41,597 bases of DNA, taken from NCBI GenBank assembly GCA_017509755.1, contig JAFWOY010000035.1, forward strand, positions 1 through 41,597, written 5' to 3'. The notes beneath the pieces are model-generated. The model ran no database searches. It was given only the letters and a program-made list of their open reading frames with translations, and was not told the DNA's origin. Position numbers and translations under genes: made by a program. Position 1 is the first letter of the stretch. Each line of letters begins with the position of its first letter. Origin of the DNA: Bacteroidales bacterium (GTDB lineage: Bacteria > Bacteroidota > Bacteroidia > Bacteroidales > UBA932). Shown piece after piece: positions 22,872 to 31,963 of the stretch.

Positions 22872-23291
22872 ATGTTACAACCTAAGAAAACCAAGTTCAG
22901 AAGACAGCAGAAAGGCCGCATGAAGGGTCTTGCCCACCGTGGCAGCCAGTTGGCCTTCGGATCCTTCGGGATCAAGACGATGGAGAGCTGCTGGCTCACC
23001 GGTCAGCAGATTGAGGCTGCCCGTCAGGCTGTCGTGCGTTACATGAAACGTGAAGGTAAGATCTGGATCCGCGTATTCCCCGACAAGCCGTATACGAAGA
23101 AGCCGGCTGAGGTCCGTATGGGTAAAGGTAAAGGTAACCCCGAAGGTTTCGTGGCTCCCATCACCCCGGGTCGCATGATCATCGAGGCTGAAGGTGTTCC
23201 GATGGAAGTTGCCAAGGAAGCACTCCGTCTCGGCGCCCAGAAACTCCCTATCACCACCAAATTCGTCGTCCGCAGGGACTACACTGAATAA
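22872..23291 (+). CDS. rplP: 50S ribosomal protein L16
   Basis: L16 helps to organise the A site and central protuberance of the 50S subunit. The 139-residue product has the family blocks [18 protein letters not shown] at the N-terminus, [20 protein letters not shown] with [20 protein letters not shown] in the middle, and a C-terminal [11 protein letters not shown]. It is the first gene of this operon, which is unusual because rpsC normally stands directly upstream. The ATG at 22872 has no Shine-Dalgarno motif, only an A/T-rich leader. Confidence 0.96.
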   Translation: MLQPKKTKFRRQQKGRMKGLAHRGSQLAFGSFGIKTMESCWLTGQQIEAARQAVVRYMKREGKIWIRVFPDKPYTKKPAEVRMGKGKGNPEGFVAPITPGRMIIEAEGVPMEVAKEALRLGAQKLPITTKFVVRRDYTE

Positions 23292-23308
23292 TCCAGGAGA
23301 GAGAAGCA

Positions 23309-23503
23309 ATGAAAAGAAAAGAAATCGATGAGATGGCAGTCAAGGACCTGCGCGAACGTCTCGAGGTTGAGAAGCAGAATCTCAACAAAATGAAGATGAA
23401 CCACGTGATCTCTCCGCTGGAAGACACCTCGGCCATCAAGAAGGCCAAGGCCGATATCGCCCGGATGATGACCGTGCTGGCAGAAAAAGACAAACAGAAC
23501 TAA
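23309..23503 (+). CDS. rpmC: 50S ribosomal protein L29
   Basis: A 64-residue two-helix protein at the exit of the nascent-chain tunnel. The MAVKDLRERLEVEKQNLNKMKM helix and the second helix AIKKAKADIARMMTVLAEK fit L29. The start at 23309 gives the MKRKEI N-terminus and has AGGAGAG 10 nt upstream. It lies between rplP and rpsQ in the standard order. Confidence 0.93.
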   Translation: MKRKEIDEMAVKDLRERLEVEKQNLNKMKMNHVISPLEDTSAIKKAKADIARMMTVLAEKDKQN

Positions 23504-23515
23504 ATAGAATGTCCT

Positions 23516-23770
23516 ATGGAAAGAAATCTTCGTAAAGAAAGAATCGGCATCGTGGTCAGCAACAAGATGGATAAGTCTATTGTAGTTGCTGTGAAGACCA
23601 AGGAGATGCATCCGATCTACGGCAAGTTCGTGAACAAGACCACGAAGTTTGTCGCCCAGGATGACAAGAACGAGTGCAGCGAAGGCGATACCGTGCGCAT
23701 CATGGAGACTCGTCCGCTGAGCAAGACCAAACGCTGGAGATTAGTAGAAATCGTAGAAAAAGTCAAATAA
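23516..23770 (+). CDS. rpsQ: 30S ribosomal protein S17
   Basis: An 84-residue OB-fold protein binding the 5' domain of 16S r[24 protein letters not shown] opens the barrel, and [22 protein letters not shown] is the conserved S17 signature near the C-terminus. It sits 12 nt after rpmC and 1 nt before rplN. Confidence 0.96.
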   Translation: MERNLRKERIGIVVSNKMDKSIVVAVKTKEMHPIYGKFVNKTTKFVAQDDKNECSEGDTVRIMETRPLSKTKRWRLVEIVEKVK

Positions 23771-23771
23771 G

Positions 23772-24137
23772 ATGATACAGCAAGAATCACGTTTGTTGGT
23801 GGCTGACAACTCGGGTGCGAAAGAGGTTCTCTGCATCCGCGTGCTGGGCGGTACCCGCCATCGCTATGCCACCGTGGGCGACAAGATCGTCGTCGCCGTC
23901 AAGAGCGCCATTCCGGGCGGCAACGCCAAGAAGGGCTCCGTTTCCAATGCCGTCGTCGTCCGTACCAAGAAAGAGATCCGTCGCGCCGATGGTTCCTATA
24001 TCCGTTTCGACGACAACGCCTGCGTGCTGCTGACCAAGCAGGACGAGGTGGTCGGCACCCGCATCTTCGGCCCCGTGGCCCGCGAGCTGCGCGAAAACTA
24101 CATGAAAATCGTTTCCCTGGCCCCGGAAGTGTTATAG
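23772..24137 (+). CDS. rplN: 50S ribosomal protein L14
   Basis: The 121-residue L14 takes part in a bridge between the subunits next to L19. It begins [20 protein letters not shown], continues with the [14 protein letters not shown] segment (here [20 protein letters not shown]), and ends [19 protein letters not shown], all typical. Only one base separates it from rpsQ, so translation is probably coupled. Confidence 0.97.
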   Translation: MIQQESRLLVADNSGAKEVLCIRVLGGTRHRYATVGDKIVVAVKSAIPGGNAKKGSVSNAVVVRTKKEIRRADGSYIRFDDNACVLLTKQDEVVGTRIFGPVARELRENYMKIVSLAPEVL

Positions 24138-24149
24138 GAGGAAGAAACA

Positions 24150-24470
24150 ATGGCAAAATTGCATATCAAGAAAGGTGACACGGTATACGTGAATGCAGGC
24201 AACGACAAGGGCAAAACCGGTAAGGTCCTGTCTGTGGATACCGATAAGAACCGCGCCATCGTTGAGGGAGTCAACATGGTCAGCAAACACACCAAACCCA
24301 ATTCCAAGAACCCGCAGGGCGGTATCGTCAAGCAGGAAGCCGGTGTGCACGTCTCGAACCTTCAGGTCGTCGACCCTGTGAAGGGCGGTGCTACGAAAAT
24401 CGGCCGCCGCATCGGTGCCAAAGGCAAACTCGTCCGCTACGCGAAAAAATCTGGTGAGGAGATCAAGTAA
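24150..24470 (+). CDS. rplX: 50S ribosomal protein L24
   Basis: L24 starts 50S assembly by binding the 5' end of 23S rRNA. The 106-residue protein contains the KOW motif ([20 protein letters not shown]) and the [11 protein letters not shown] segment. Upstream lies AGGAGGAAG, one of the clearest Shine-Dalgarno-like motifs in the window. Its stop overlaps the rplE start (TAATG). Confidence 0.96.
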   Translation: MAKLHIKKGDTVYVNAGNDKGKTGKVLSVDTDKNRAIVEGVNMVSKHTKPNSKNPQGGIVKQEAGVHVSNLQVVDPVKGGATKIGRRIGAKGKLVRYAKKSGEEIK

Positions 24471-25084
24471 TGGCAAAGAAAGAAAAAGCAGCAGCAGTCC
24501 CGCAGGGTCCTTCGATGGCCGAGATCGGGTACATCCCTTCCCTTCAGAAGAAGTATAAGGAAGAGATTGTGGACAAATTGATGAAGGAGTTCAAGTACTC
24601 CACCATAATGCAGGTTCCGAAGCTCACCAAGATCACCGTCAACCAGGGCATCGGCAGCGCGACCCAGGACAAGAAACTTGTCGAGATCGCCCAGCAGGAA
24701 CTGACCACCATCACCGGACAGAAAGCGGTCCAGACCGTTTCCCGCAAGGACATTTCCAACTTCAAGCTCCGCAAGGGCATGCCGATCGGTGCGAAGGTTA
24801 CCCTCCGCGGCATCCGCATGTATGAGTTCCTCGAGCGCCTCGTCGCCGTTTCGCTCCCGCGTATCCGCGACTTCAAAGGTGTTTCCGAGAACTTCGACGG
24901 CCGTGGCAACTACACCCTCGGCGTGAAGGAGCAGATCATCTTCCCGGAGATCGACATCGACAAGATCACGAAAGTGATGGGCATGGAGATCACCTTCGTC
25001 ACCACCGCTACCAAGGATGAAGAGGCCTTCGCCCTTCTCCGCGAATTCGGAATACCTTTCAAGAACATCAAACACAACAATTAA
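24470..25084 (+). CDS. rplE: 50S ribosomal protein L5, with N-terminal extension
   Basis: L5 binds 5S rRNA and contacts the P-site tRNA. The conserved core starts around residue 24 ([17 protein letters not shown]) and includes [33 protein letters not shown] and [20 protein letters not shown]. At 204 residues it is about 20 longer than usual, due to a Lys/Ala/Pro-rich N-terminal piece ([14 protein letters not shown]). The start at 24470 overlaps the rplX stop and has GAGGAG upstream; a start at Met16 (24515) would give the normal length but has no comparable signal. Confidence 0.94.
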   Translation: MAKKEKAAAVPQGPSMAEIGYIPSLQKKYKEEIVDKLMKEFKYSTIMQVPKLTKITVNQGIGSATQDKKLVEIAQQELTTITGQKAVQTVSRKDISNFKLRKGMPIGAKVTLRGIRMYEFLERLVAVSLPRIRDFKGVSENFDGRGNYTLGVKEQIIFPEIDIDKITKVMGMEITFVTTATKDEEAFALLREFGIPFKNIKHNN

Positions 25085-25092
25085 TAAGAGGT

Positions 25093-25362
25093 ATGGCAAA
25101 AGAATCGATGAAGGCACGTGAAGTCAAACGTGCGAAGATGTGCGCCAAATATGCTGAGAAGCGTAAAGCCTTGAAGGAAGCGGGCGACTGGGCTGCCTTG
25201 GACAAGCTCCCGAAGAACAGCTCCCCGTGCCGTCTCCACAACCGTTGCTCGATCACCGGTCGTCCGAAGGGTTACATGCGTTATTTCGGCATCAGCCGTA
25301 TTCAGTTCCGCGAGATGGCTTCCAAGGGCCTGATCCCGGGCGTCAAGAAGGCTAGCTGGTAG
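25093..25362 (+). CDS. rpsN: 30S ribosomal protein S14 (zinc-free type)
   Basis: An 89-residue S14 of the head of the 30S subunit. [20 protein letters not shown] is the N-terminal helix, and [18 protein letters not shown] with [20 protein letters not shown] is the rRNA-binding end. The paired CxxC motifs of the zinc-binding form are absent, so it is the longer C-minus form. A 97-nt gap separates it from rpsH, the widest in this operon. Confidence 0.95.
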   Translation: MAKESMKAREVKRAKMCAKYAEKRKALKEAGDWAALDKLPKNSSPCRLHNRCSITGRPKGYMRYFGISRIQFREMASKGLIPGVKKASW

Positions 25363-25402
25363 AAGAAATACAGTTCACTCAATACTAACAAATTGGATAT
25401 CG

Positions 25403-25435
25403 GGCGTCGCGCCAAGGCTTTCTCCGAGTGACGCC
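25403..25435 (+). promoter_or_regulatory. Possible hairpin in the rpsN-rpsH gap
   Basis: GGCGTC (25403-25408) can pair with GACGCC (25430-25435) in the only wide gap of the operon. The stem is short and a role is uncertain; in enterobacteria S8 binds the spc mRNA near rplE, so an S8 site is one option. Confidence 0.25.
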
Positions 25436-25459
25436 GGGATTCACAAAAACAACAAAACA

Positions 25460-25855
25460 ATGACTGATCCAATTGCAGATTATCTGACAAGAGTTCGCAA
25501 TGCCTATCTCGCAGGTCACAAGACCGTCGAGGTCCCGGCATCGAAAATGAAACTCGAGATTACCCGCATTCTCCACGAGAAGGGGTACATCCTCGCGTAC
25601 AAGGTTGTCGAAGGCAAACCTTGCAACACCATCAAGATGGCGCTCAAGTACCATCCCGAGACCAAGAAAGCCGCGGTCAAGAAGCTGATCCGCATCAGCT
25701 CCCCGGGTCTGCGTACCTACACGGACGTGGCCAACATGCCGCGCGTGCTCAACGGACTGGGCATCGCCATCCTCTCTACATCCAAAGGTATTATCACGGA
25801 CAAAGAGGCCAAAGAGCTCAATGTCGGTGGTGAAGTAATTTGCTACGTGTACTAA
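25460..25855 (+). CDS. rpsH: 30S ribosomal protein S8
   Basis: The 131-residue S8 binds helix 21 of 16S rRNA. It opens MTDPIADYLTRVRNAYLAGH, has the SRPGLR-like segment RISSPGLRTYTDVANMPRVL, and ends with ILSTSKGIITDKEAKELNVGGEVICYVY, the conserved C-terminal motif. It follows a wide gap after rpsN, and its start context is A-rich without a Shine-Dalgarno motif. Confidence 0.96.
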   Translation: MTDPIADYLTRVRNAYLAGHKTVEVPASKMKLEITRILHEKGYILAYKVVEGKPCNTIKMALKYHPETKKAAVKKLIRISSPGLRTYTDVANMPRVLNGLGIAILSTSKGIITDKEAKELNVGGEVICYVY

Positions 25856-25881
25856 TTGTTAACAATTAAAAATCAAGAATA

Positions 25882-26442
25882 ATGTCAAGAATCGGTAAAT
25901 TACCTGTAAACCTGCCCCAGGGCGTTGCTGTTTCGGTCAGCGACGACCATGTGGTCACGGTGAAAGGCCCGCTCGGAACGCTGTCCCAGAAGATTGATCC
26001 GGACATCGAAGTTTCCGCAGACGGGGGTGTTCTTACAGTGAAACGTCCGACAGATCAACCTCGCCACCGTTCGATGCACGGTCTCTATCGTGCCCTGATC
26101 CACAATATGGTCGTAGGTGTCTCTGAAGGTTACACGATCAAGCAGGAGCTGGTCGGTGTCGGTTACCGTGTGGAAGTGAAAGGTCAGATCGTGATCTTCA
26201 GCCTCGGTTACTCGCACGACATCCAGTTCTGCCTCCCCGACGAGGTGAAGGCCGAGGCCGAGCCCGTCAAGAAAGGCCAGAACCCTGTGTTGGTTCTCAA
26301 GAGCGCTGACAAGCAGCTGCTTGGTCAGGTGGCCGCCAAGGTCCGCTCGCTGCGCAAGCCTGAGCCGTACAAGGGCAAGGGTATCAAGTTCGTCGGCGAA
26401 CAGCTCCGTCGCAAGGCCGGCAAGAGTGCTTCTGCTAAATAA
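25882..26442 (+). CDS. rplF: 50S ribosomal protein L6
   Basis: The 186-residue L6 consists of two repeated alpha/beta domains near the sarcin-ricin loop. [31 protein letters not shown] and the C-terminal [26 protein letters not shown] are the family signatures. The leader in front is A/T-rich with no Shine-Dalgarno motif. Confidence 0.97.
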   Translation: MSRIGKLPVNLPQGVAVSVSDDHVVTVKGPLGTLSQKIDPDIEVSADGGVLTVKRPTDQPRHRSMHGLYRALIHNMVVGVSEGYTIKQELVGVGYRVEVKGQIVIFSLGYSHDIQFCLPDEVKAEAEPVKKGQNPVLVLKSADKQLLGQVAAKVRSLRKPEPYKGKGIKFVGEQLRRKAGKSASAK

Positions 26443-26456
26443 TAGGAGATCAAGTT

Positions 26457-26819
26457 ATGGCATTGACTAAATCAGAAAGAAGACAGAGAATCCATCACCG
26501 GATCCGCAAAGTGGTCAACGGTACGGCCGAACGGCCTCGCATGGTGGTGTACAGAAGTAATAAACAGATCTACGTCCAGGTAGTGGACGACACCAAGGGC
26601 GTGACCCTCGCTTCCGCTTCGTCCAACGACAAGGCGCTTGTCGAAGCTTGCAAGGGCAAGACCGGTATTGAAGCAGCTGCCGTCGTCGGCAAGGCGATCG
26701 CAGAGCGTGCCATCGAGAAGGGAATCTCCACCGTCGCATTCGACCGCGGAGGCTACCTCTATCACGGAAGAGTTAAAAGTCTGGCAGACGCTGCCCGCGA
26801 GGGTGGCCTTAAATTCTAA
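26457..26819 (+). CDS. rplR: 50S ribosomal protein L18
   Basis: A 120-residue 5S rRNA-binding protein. [38 protein letters not shown] and [27 protein letters not shown] are all canonical. It has an AGGAGA motif 9 nt upstream and lies 5 nt before rpsE. Confidence 0.97.
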   Translation: MALTKSERRQRIHHRIRKVVNGTAERPRMVVYRSNKQIYVQVVDDTKGVTLASASSNDKALVEACKGKTGIEAAAVVGKAIAERAIEKGISTVAFDRGGYLYHGRVKSLADAAREGGLKF

Positions 26820-26824
26820 GCACT

Positions 26825-27343
26825 ATGGCAGATATCAATGTTAAGAAAGTAAAGACTACGGACCTTGAACTCAAGGACCGCCTGGTGGCCGTCCAGCGCG
26901 TCACCAAAGTCACCAAAGGTGGCCGTCACTTCAGCTTTGCTGCCATCGTGGTCGTCGGCGACGAAAACGGTGTCGTAGGCTATGGCCTCGGCAAGGCGAA
27001 CGAAGTCACCACGGCGATCTCCAAGGGTATTGAAGACGCCAAGAAGAACCTGGTCCGCATCCCGCTGAGCAAGCAGACCATTCCGCACGAGCAGGCCGCC
27101 AAGTTCGGCGGAGCCCGCGTATTCATGAAACCGGCAGCCCCCGGTACCGGTGTGAAGGCTGGTGGTGCTATGCGCGCCGTCTTCGAGTCGGTGGGTGTCC
27201 ACGACGTCCTCGCCAAGAGCAAGGGCAGCTCGAACCCCCACAATCTCGTGAAAGCCACTGTCGCCGCGCTCACCGAGATGCGCGACGCCTACACGGTGGC
27301 CGGCCTTCGCGGCATTCCCATGAACAGAGTATTCAACGGTTAA
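26825..27343 (+). CDS. rpsE: 30S ribosomal protein S5
   Basis: The 172-residue S5 acts in decoding fidelity and mRNA unwinding at the entry channel. The N-terminal double-stranded-RNA-binding domain has [19 protein letters not shown] and [17 protein letters not shown]; the C-terminal half has [20 protein letters not shown] and [15 protein letters not shown]. Order and spacing are standard. Confidence 0.97.
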   Translation: MADINVKKVKTTDLELKDRLVAVQRVTKVTKGGRHFSFAAIVVVGDENGVVGYGLGKANEVTTAISKGIEDAKKNLVRIPLSKQTIPHEQAAKFGGARVFMKPAAPGTGVKAGGAMRAVFESVGVHDVLAKSKGSSNPHNLVKATVAALTEMRDAYTVAGLRGIPMNRVFNG

Positions 27344-27357
27344 GGAGGAGTGTAGAA

Positions 27358-27543
27358 ATGGCAAAGGTTAAACTTACCCAGATCAAGAGCAAGAGCGGCG
27401 CCACCAAGCGCCAGATTGCCAACCTCACCTCGCTCGGCATCCACAAGATGCACCAGAGCGTCATCGTGGAGCTCACGCCTGTCACCCAAGGGATGATCGA
27501 GCGCGTCGCCCACCTGGTTACCTGTGAACCCGTCAATGAATAG
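27358..27543 (+). CDS. rpmD: 50S ribosomal protein L30
   Basis: A 61-residue protein with the L30 core [20 protein letters not shown] followed by [19 protein letters not shown] and a MIERVAHLV helix. AAGGAGGAG lies upstream, among the strongest Shine-Dalgarno-like motifs in the window. Confidence 0.95.
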   Translation: MAKVKLTQIKSKSGATKRQIANLTSLGIHKMHQSVIVELTPVTQGMIERVAHLVTCEPVNE

Positions 27544-27554
27544 GAGGAATGTCC

Positions 27555-28001
27555 ATGAAACTGAATAATCTTACCCCTGCAAAAGGTTCTGTCAAATCAG
27601 AGAAACGCGTCGGCCGCGGCCCGGGTTCGGGTTCCGGCAAGACCGCGGGTCGCGGCAGCAACGGTGCGAAATCCCGTTCCGGTTATGCCCGCAAGATCGG
27701 TTTCGAAGGCGGTCAGATGCCTATCCAGCGCCGACTCCCGAAATTTGGTTTCAAGAACCACAACAGAGTTGAATACAAAGCCGTCAACCTGTCTGCCCTG
27801 CAGACCATCAGCGAACGCTACAACCTCGCTGCCATCGACGTTGACGTACTCATCAGCGCAGGCTACGCAGCCAAGGGCGACCTGGTCAAGATTCTCGGCA
27901 ACGGGGAACTGACCGCCAAGGTCGACGTCACTGCAGATGCCTTCTCCGCTTCGGCTATCAAGAAGATCGAAGAGAAAGGCGGAACCGTCACCAAACTCTA
28001 A
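27555..28001 (+). CDS. rplO: 50S ribosomal protein L15
   Basis: The 148-residue L15 is a late-assembly 50S protein with a long basic N-terminal arm. [20 protein letters not shown] and the glycine-rich [20 protein letters not shown] stretch are followed by [17 protein letters not shown], then the globular end with [20 protein letters not shown]. Start: the Met at 27555 is 7 nt from AGGAGG, while the ATG at 27549 would be only 1 nt from it. Confidence 0.95.
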   Translation: MKLNNLTPAKGSVKSEKRVGRGPGSGSGKTAGRGSNGAKSRSGYARKIGFEGGQMPIQRRLPKFGFKNHNRVEYKAVNLSALQTISERYNLAAIDVDVLISAGYAAKGDLVKILGNGELTAKVDVTADAFSASAIKKIEEKGGTVTKL

Positions 28002-28016
28002 ACCGTCACCGGCTTT

Positions 28017-29342
28017 ATGAAAAGGTTTTTTCAAACGATAGCCAACATCTTCAAGATCGAAGATCTCCGCAAGCGCCTCCTCTATACCTTCGGCCTGATC
28101 GTCATCTACCGTCTCGGCAGTTACATCGTGATCCCGGGTATCGACGCGACGCAGATCGCCGCCCTGCAGGCGAAGACGAGCGAAGGTCTTGTCGGACTCT
28201 TGAATATGTTCTCCGGCGGTGCCTTCGGTAACGCATCCATCTTCGCGTTGGGTGTGATGCCGTACATCTCCGCTTCGATCGTGATCCAGCTCCTGGGCGT
28301 TTTCCTCCCGTCCTTCCAGCGCCTCCAGCGCGAAGGCGAGAGCGGACGCCGCAAGATGAATCAATATACGCGTTACCTTACGATCCTGATCCTGGCGATC
28401 CAGGGCCCGGCTTATGTCGCGTCCCTGCGTTCGACCCTGCCGGCCGAGGCGTTTGTCACGACGATGGGCGGTGTGTGGTACGGTATCTTCGCCACCCTGA
28501 TCCTGATCGGCGGTACGATGTTCGTAATGTGGTTGGGTGAAAGAATTACAGACCGCGGCATTGGTAATGGTATTTCCCTGATCATTATGGTGGGTATCAT
28601 CGCCCGCCTCCCGCAAGCCCTTTGGATCGAGATTTCCGAGAAATGGACCACCAGCCTGGGCGGCATGCTCGTCCTCGTGATTGAACTGGTCATCCTCTTC
28701 CTGGTCTTCGTCGGTACCATCGCGCTTGTGCAGGCGGTCCGCAAGATTCCCGTGCAGTACGCCAAGCGTATTGTTGGCAACAAGCAGTATGGCGGTGTCC
28801 GTCAGTACATTCCGTTGAAGATCAATGCGGCTGGTGTGATGCCGATCATCTTCGCGCAGGCACTGATGCTCTTCCCGCTCATCTTCTCCAACTTCAATGC
28901 CACCAAAGGCCTGGCCGCTGTCATGAGCAACACGAACGGTTTCTGGTACAACTTCGTCTATGCCATCATGGTCATCCTGTTCACGTATTTCTACACCGCT
29001 ATTACGGTGAACCCGACCAACATGGCAGAAGAAATGAAGAAAAACGGCGGTTTCATCCCGGGTTGCAAGCCCGGCAAGAAGACGGCCGAGTACATTGACG
29101 CCGTGATGTCGCGCATCACGCTTCCCGGTTCCATCCTGCTGGCTATCGTGGCCATCCTGCCTGCGTTTGCACGCTTGCTCGGTGTCAACAGCCAGTTCGC
29201 CCCCTTCTACGGCGGCACCTCGCTGCTGATCCTTGTGGGTGTGATCCTGGATACGCTCCAGCAGATTGAGAACCACTTGCTTATGCGTCACTACGACGGT
29301 CTGATGAAGACGGGACGTCTCAAGGGCCGCTCCGGCATGTAA
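28017..29342 (+). CDS. secY: Protein translocase subunit SecY
   Basis: SecY is the channel of the Sec translocon in the inner membrane. The 441-residue protein has the ten expected membrane helices. Landmarks are IPGIDATQI after TM1, LNMFSGGAFGNASIFALGVMPYISASI around TM2, WLGERITDRGIGNGISL near TM4, and the cytoplasmic loop EEMKKNGGFIPGCKPGKKTAEYI near residue 340. It follows rplO in the usual place; secE and secG are elsewhere. Confidence 0.97.
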   Translation: MKRFFQTIANIFKIEDLRKRLLYTFGLIVIYRLGSYIVIPGIDATQIAALQAKTSEGLVGLLNMFSGGAFGNASIFALGVMPYISASIVIQLLGVFLPSFQRLQREGESGRRKMNQYTRYLTILILAIQGPAYVASLRSTLPAEAFVTTMGGVWYGIFATLILIGGTMFVMWLGERITDRGIGNGISLIIMVGIIARLPQALWIEISEKWTTSLGGMLVLVIELVILFLVFVGTIALVQAVRKIPVQYAKRIVGNKQYGGVRQYIPLKINAAGVMPIIFAQALMLFPLIFSNFNATKGLAAVMSNTNGFWYNFVYAIMVILFTYFYTAITVNPTNMAEEMKKNGGFIPGCKPGKKTAEYIDAVMSRITLPGSILLAIVAILPAFARLLGVNSQFAPFYGGTSLLILVGVILDTLQQIENHLLMRHYDGLMKTGRLKGRSGM

Positions 29343-29354
29343 GCAATTGTATGT

Positions 29355-29362
29355 AATTTTGA
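29355..29362 (+). promoter_or_regulatory. Possible internal -7 box (TAATTTTG) before map
   Basis: An exact TAnnTTTG match ends 9 nt before the map start codon. No -33 TTG at the right distance is seen, so it may be chance, or an internal promoter for map, infA and downstream genes. Confidence 0.3.
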
Positions 29363-29371
29363 TAGATTCCA

Positions 29372-30142
29372 ATGATCAGAACTAAATCCGAAGAAGAGAT
29401 CGCAGTGCTGCGGGAGAATGCCCTGATGGTGTCGAAGACACTGGCAGAGGTCGGCCGCCACATCGAGCCGGGTATCACGACCAAGGAGCTCGACGTGATT
29501 GCCGAACGGTACATCCGCAGTCTCGGAGCAGTGCCCGGTTTCCTCGGATACGAAGGTTTCCCCGCAACGCTGTGCCTGTCGGTCAACGACGTGGTGGTAC
29601 ACGGCTTCCCTTCTGCCTACAAACTGAAGGAAGGCGACATCATCTCTGTGGACTGCGGCACGATCTACCGGGGTTACTACGGCGACTCGGCCTACACGTT
29701 CCCCGTGGGGAAGGTCGACGCACGGACCCGCCAGCTGCTCGATGCCACCCGGCAATCGCTTGAGAAGGGCATTGAGCAGGCGGTGGCGGGAAACCGTACG
29801 GGCGACATCGGCGAGGCAGTCCAGACCTATTGCGAGAACCTCGGCTTCTCCGTCGTCAGGGAGTTGGTCGGCCACGGACTCGGCACCGATATGCACGAGA
29901 GCCCGGAAGTCCCCAACTACGGACGGCGCGGCCACGGGGTCAAACTCCACGAAGGGATGGTGATCTGCATCGAACCGATGATCAATGCCGGCCGGAAGGA
30001 AGTTTATCTCGATGAAAACGGATGGGCCGTGCATACGGCTGACGGCCAGAAGTCTGCTCATTTTGAGAAGACGGTGGTGGTCCGCCACGGCAAGCCCGAA
30101 GTCCTGACCACTTTTGAATTTATTGAAAAAGAGATTTGTTAA
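29372..30142 (+). CDS. map: Methionine aminopeptidase, type I
   Basis: MetAP removes the initiator Met from new proteins. The 256-residue protein has the pita-bread-fold metal ligands: Asp in SVDCGTIYRGYYGDSAYTF (two Asp), His in GHGLGTDMHE, Glu in ICIEPMIN and Glu in FEKTVVV. His in DVVVHGFPS is the conserved substrate-side residue. It is a short bacterial type I form without N-terminal extension and sits between secY and infA as is usual in this phylum. Confidence 0.96.
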   Translation: MIRTKSEEEIAVLRENALMVSKTLAEVGRHIEPGITTKELDVIAERYIRSLGAVPGFLGYEGFPATLCLSVNDVVVHGFPSAYKLKEGDIISVDCGTIYRGYYGDSAYTFPVGKVDARTRQLLDATRQSLEKGIEQAVAGNRTGDIGEAVQTYCENLGFSVVRELVGHGLGTDMHESPEVPNYGRRGHGVKLHEGMVICIEPMINAGRKEVYLDENGWAVHTADGQKSAHFEKTVVVRHGKPEVLTTFEFIEKEIC

Positions 30143-30159
30143 ACCATACGTTTTAATAT

Positions 30160-30378
30160 ATGCCGAAACAATCAGCGATAGAAAAAGAAGGAACCATTAT
30201 CGAGGCCCTGTCGAATGCGATGTTCCGCGTCGAGCTGGACAACGGCCACGTGATCATCGCCCACATCTCGGGCAAAATGCGAATGCACTATATCCGGATT
30301 CTCCCGGGAGACAAGGTGAGGGTCGAAATGTCCCCGTATGATTTGACAAAAGGAAGAATATCTTTCAGATACAAATAA
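30160..30378 (+). CDS. infA: Translation initiation factor IF-1
   Basis: The 72-residue OB-fold factor occupies the A site during initiation. [43 protein letters not shown] and the end [15 protein letters not shown] are canonical. The second residue is Pro. It follows map by 17 nt. Confidence 0.97.
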   Translation: MPKQSAIEKEGTIIEALSNAMFRVELDNGHVIIAHISGKMRMHYIRILPGDKVRVEMSPYDLTKGRISFRYK

Positions 30379-30390
30379 AAACTTACACCA

Positions 30391-30507
30391 ATGAAAGTCA
30401 AGACATCCATAAAGAAGCGTAGTGAGGATTGCAAGATCGTAAAGCGCAAAGGCCGCTTGTATGTCATCTGCAAGAAGAATCCGAAATTCAAGATGCGCCA
30501 GGGATAA
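30391..30507 (+). CDS. rpmJ: 50S ribosomal protein L36 (zinc-free type)
   Basis: A 38-residue reading frame at the expected place between infA and rpsM. The sequence [20 protein letters not shown] continues [18 protein letters not shown] and matches L36 over its whole length. Only two Cys remain (residues 14 and 27) and the His ligand is missing, so it cannot bind zinc in the classical way; this form is common in Bacteroidota. Confidence 0.95.
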   Translation: MKVKTSIKKRSEDCKIVKRKGRLYVICKKNPKFKMRQG

Positions 30508-30545
30508 TCTTATCAATTTGTAAACAAGTAAAGAAAAAATAGATT

Positions 30546-30923
30546 ATGGCACGTATAGCCGGAGTAGATTTACCCAACAACAAGCGTGGAGTCATCGGTC
30601 TGACCTACATTTACGGTATCGGCCGCAGCTCCGCTGAGAAGATCCTCGGTACGCTCGACATCAATCCTGACATCAAGGTCAAGGATTGGAACGACGAGCA
30701 GATTGCGGCAATCCGTACGATGATTGCCAACGACTTCAAGATTGAGGGCGAGCTTCGTTCCGCCACTCAGATGAACATCAAGCGACTGATGGATATCGGT
30801 TGCTATCGCGGCATCCGTCACCGTCTCGGCCTCCCTGTCCGCGGCCAGAGCACCAAGAACAATGCCCGTACGCGCAAGGGTCGCAAGAAGACTGTGGCCA
30901 ACAAGAAGAAAGCAACGAAGTAA
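30546..30923 (+). CDS. rpsM: 30S ribosomal protein S13
   Basis: The 125-residue S13 forms subunit bridges from the head and contacts P-site t[23 protein letters not shown], a helix-hairpin-helix segment [12 protein letters not shown], and the C-terminal [20 protein letters not shown] plus a basic tail are the family marks. It starts the rpsM-rpsK-rpsD-rpoA-rplQ (alpha) part. Confidence 0.97.
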   Translation: MARIAGVDLPNNKRGVIGLTYIYGIGRSSAEKILGTLDINPDIKVKDWNDEQIAAIRTMIANDFKIEGELRSATQMNIKRLMDIGCYRGIRHRLGLPVRGQSTKNNARTRKGRKKTVANKKKATK

Positions 30924-30933
30924 GGTTTAGATT

Positions 30934-31323
30934 ATGGCAAAGAAAACTACAACAAGCAAGAAAAGAGTTGTCAAGGTTGACGCATACGGCCAGGCCCATA
31001 TTTCGTCTACTTTCAACAATGTCATCGTCACGCTGACCAACAGCACGGGTCAGGTAATCAGCTGGTCGTCGGCCGGTAAGATGGGCTTCCGCGGTTCCAA
31101 GAAGAACACGCCGTATGCCGCCCAGGTCGCTGCCCAGGATTGCGCGAAGGTCGCTTATGACCTCGGTCTGCGCAAGATCAAAGCGTATGTCAAAGGACCG
31201 GGCGCCGGTCGCGAATCCGCCATCCGCACCCTTCACGGTGCCGGCATCGAAGTAACCGAGATCATCGATGTCACCCCGCTTCCGCACAATGGCTGCCGCC
31301 CCAAGGGCCGTCGTAGAGTCTAA
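30934..31323 (+). CDS. rpsK: 30S ribosomal protein S11
   Basis: The 129-residue S11 lies on the platform near the mRNA exit. [39 protein letters not shown] and the C-terminal [18 protein letters not shown] are canonical. It lies 10 nt after rpsM. Confidence 0.97.
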   Translation: MAKKTTTSKKRVVKVDAYGQAHISSTFNNVIVTLTNSTGQVISWSSAGKMGFRGSKKNTPYAAQVAAQDCAKVAYDLGLRKIKAYVKGPGAGRESAIRTLHGAGIEVTEIIDVTPLPHNGCRPKGRRRV

Positions 31324-31343
31324 CCTTTAAACGATTTGAAATT

Positions 31344-31949
31344 ATGGCAAGATACACTGGTCCGAAAACCAAGATAGCCCGTAAGTTCGGTGAGCCGATC
31401 TACGGTCCTGACAAGTATTTTGAGAAAAAGAACTACCCTCCGGGACAGCACGGACTGGCCAAGAAGCGCAAGAAGACGTCCGAGTATGGTATCCAGCTGG
31501 CTGAGAAGCAGAAGGTGAAATACACCTACGGCGTTCTCGAGCGTCAGTTCCGGAACCTCTACGGCAAGGCCAACCGCATGAAGGGCCGTACGGGTGAGAA
31601 CCTGCTCATGCTGCTCGAATCCCGTCTCGACAACCTGGTCTACCGCCTTGGCATCGCTCCCTCCCGGGCTGCAGCCCGCCAGCTGGTAACCCACTGCCAC
31701 ATCACCGTGGACGGCGCCGTGTGCAACATTCCGTCGGCCATCATCAAGACCGGCAGCATCGTGGGTGTCCGCGAGCGTTCCAAGAGCCTGGAAGTGATCC
31801 AGGACAGTCTCAATGCCTCTGCAGGCAAGTACCCCTGGCTCGAATGGGATGCCAGCCGTCTCGCCGGCAAGTTCGCCAACCTGCCCGAACGGAGCGAGAT
31901 TCCTGAAACCATCAACGAACAGTTGATCGTCGAGTTGTACTCCAAGTAA
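31344..31949 (+). CDS. rpsD: 30S ribosomal protein S4
   Basis: The 201-residue S4 starts 30S assembly and often represses its own operon. [20 protein letters not shown] is the zinc-free N-terminus; then [20 protein letters not shown], the S4 RNA-binding domain with [20 protein letters not shown] and [11 protein letters not shown], and the end LIVELYSK. It is upstream of rpoA as in most bacteria. Confidence 0.97.
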   Translation: MARYTGPKTKIARKFGEPIYGPDKYFEKKNYPPGQHGLAKKRKKTSEYGIQLAEKQKVKYTYGVLERQFRNLYGKANRMKGRTGENLLMLLESRLDNLVYRLGIAPSRAAARQLVTHCHITVDGAVCNIPSAIIKTGSIVGVRERSKSLEVIQDSLNASAGKYPWLEWDASRLAGKFANLPERSEIPETINEQLIVELYSK

Positions 31950-31963
31950 TAAATTGCAGCACA

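Noticed and set aside
27597..29372. 591-residue minus-strand open frame opposite rplO-secY
   Set aside because: Shadow of GC-rich codons on the other strand; the plus-strand genes are certain.
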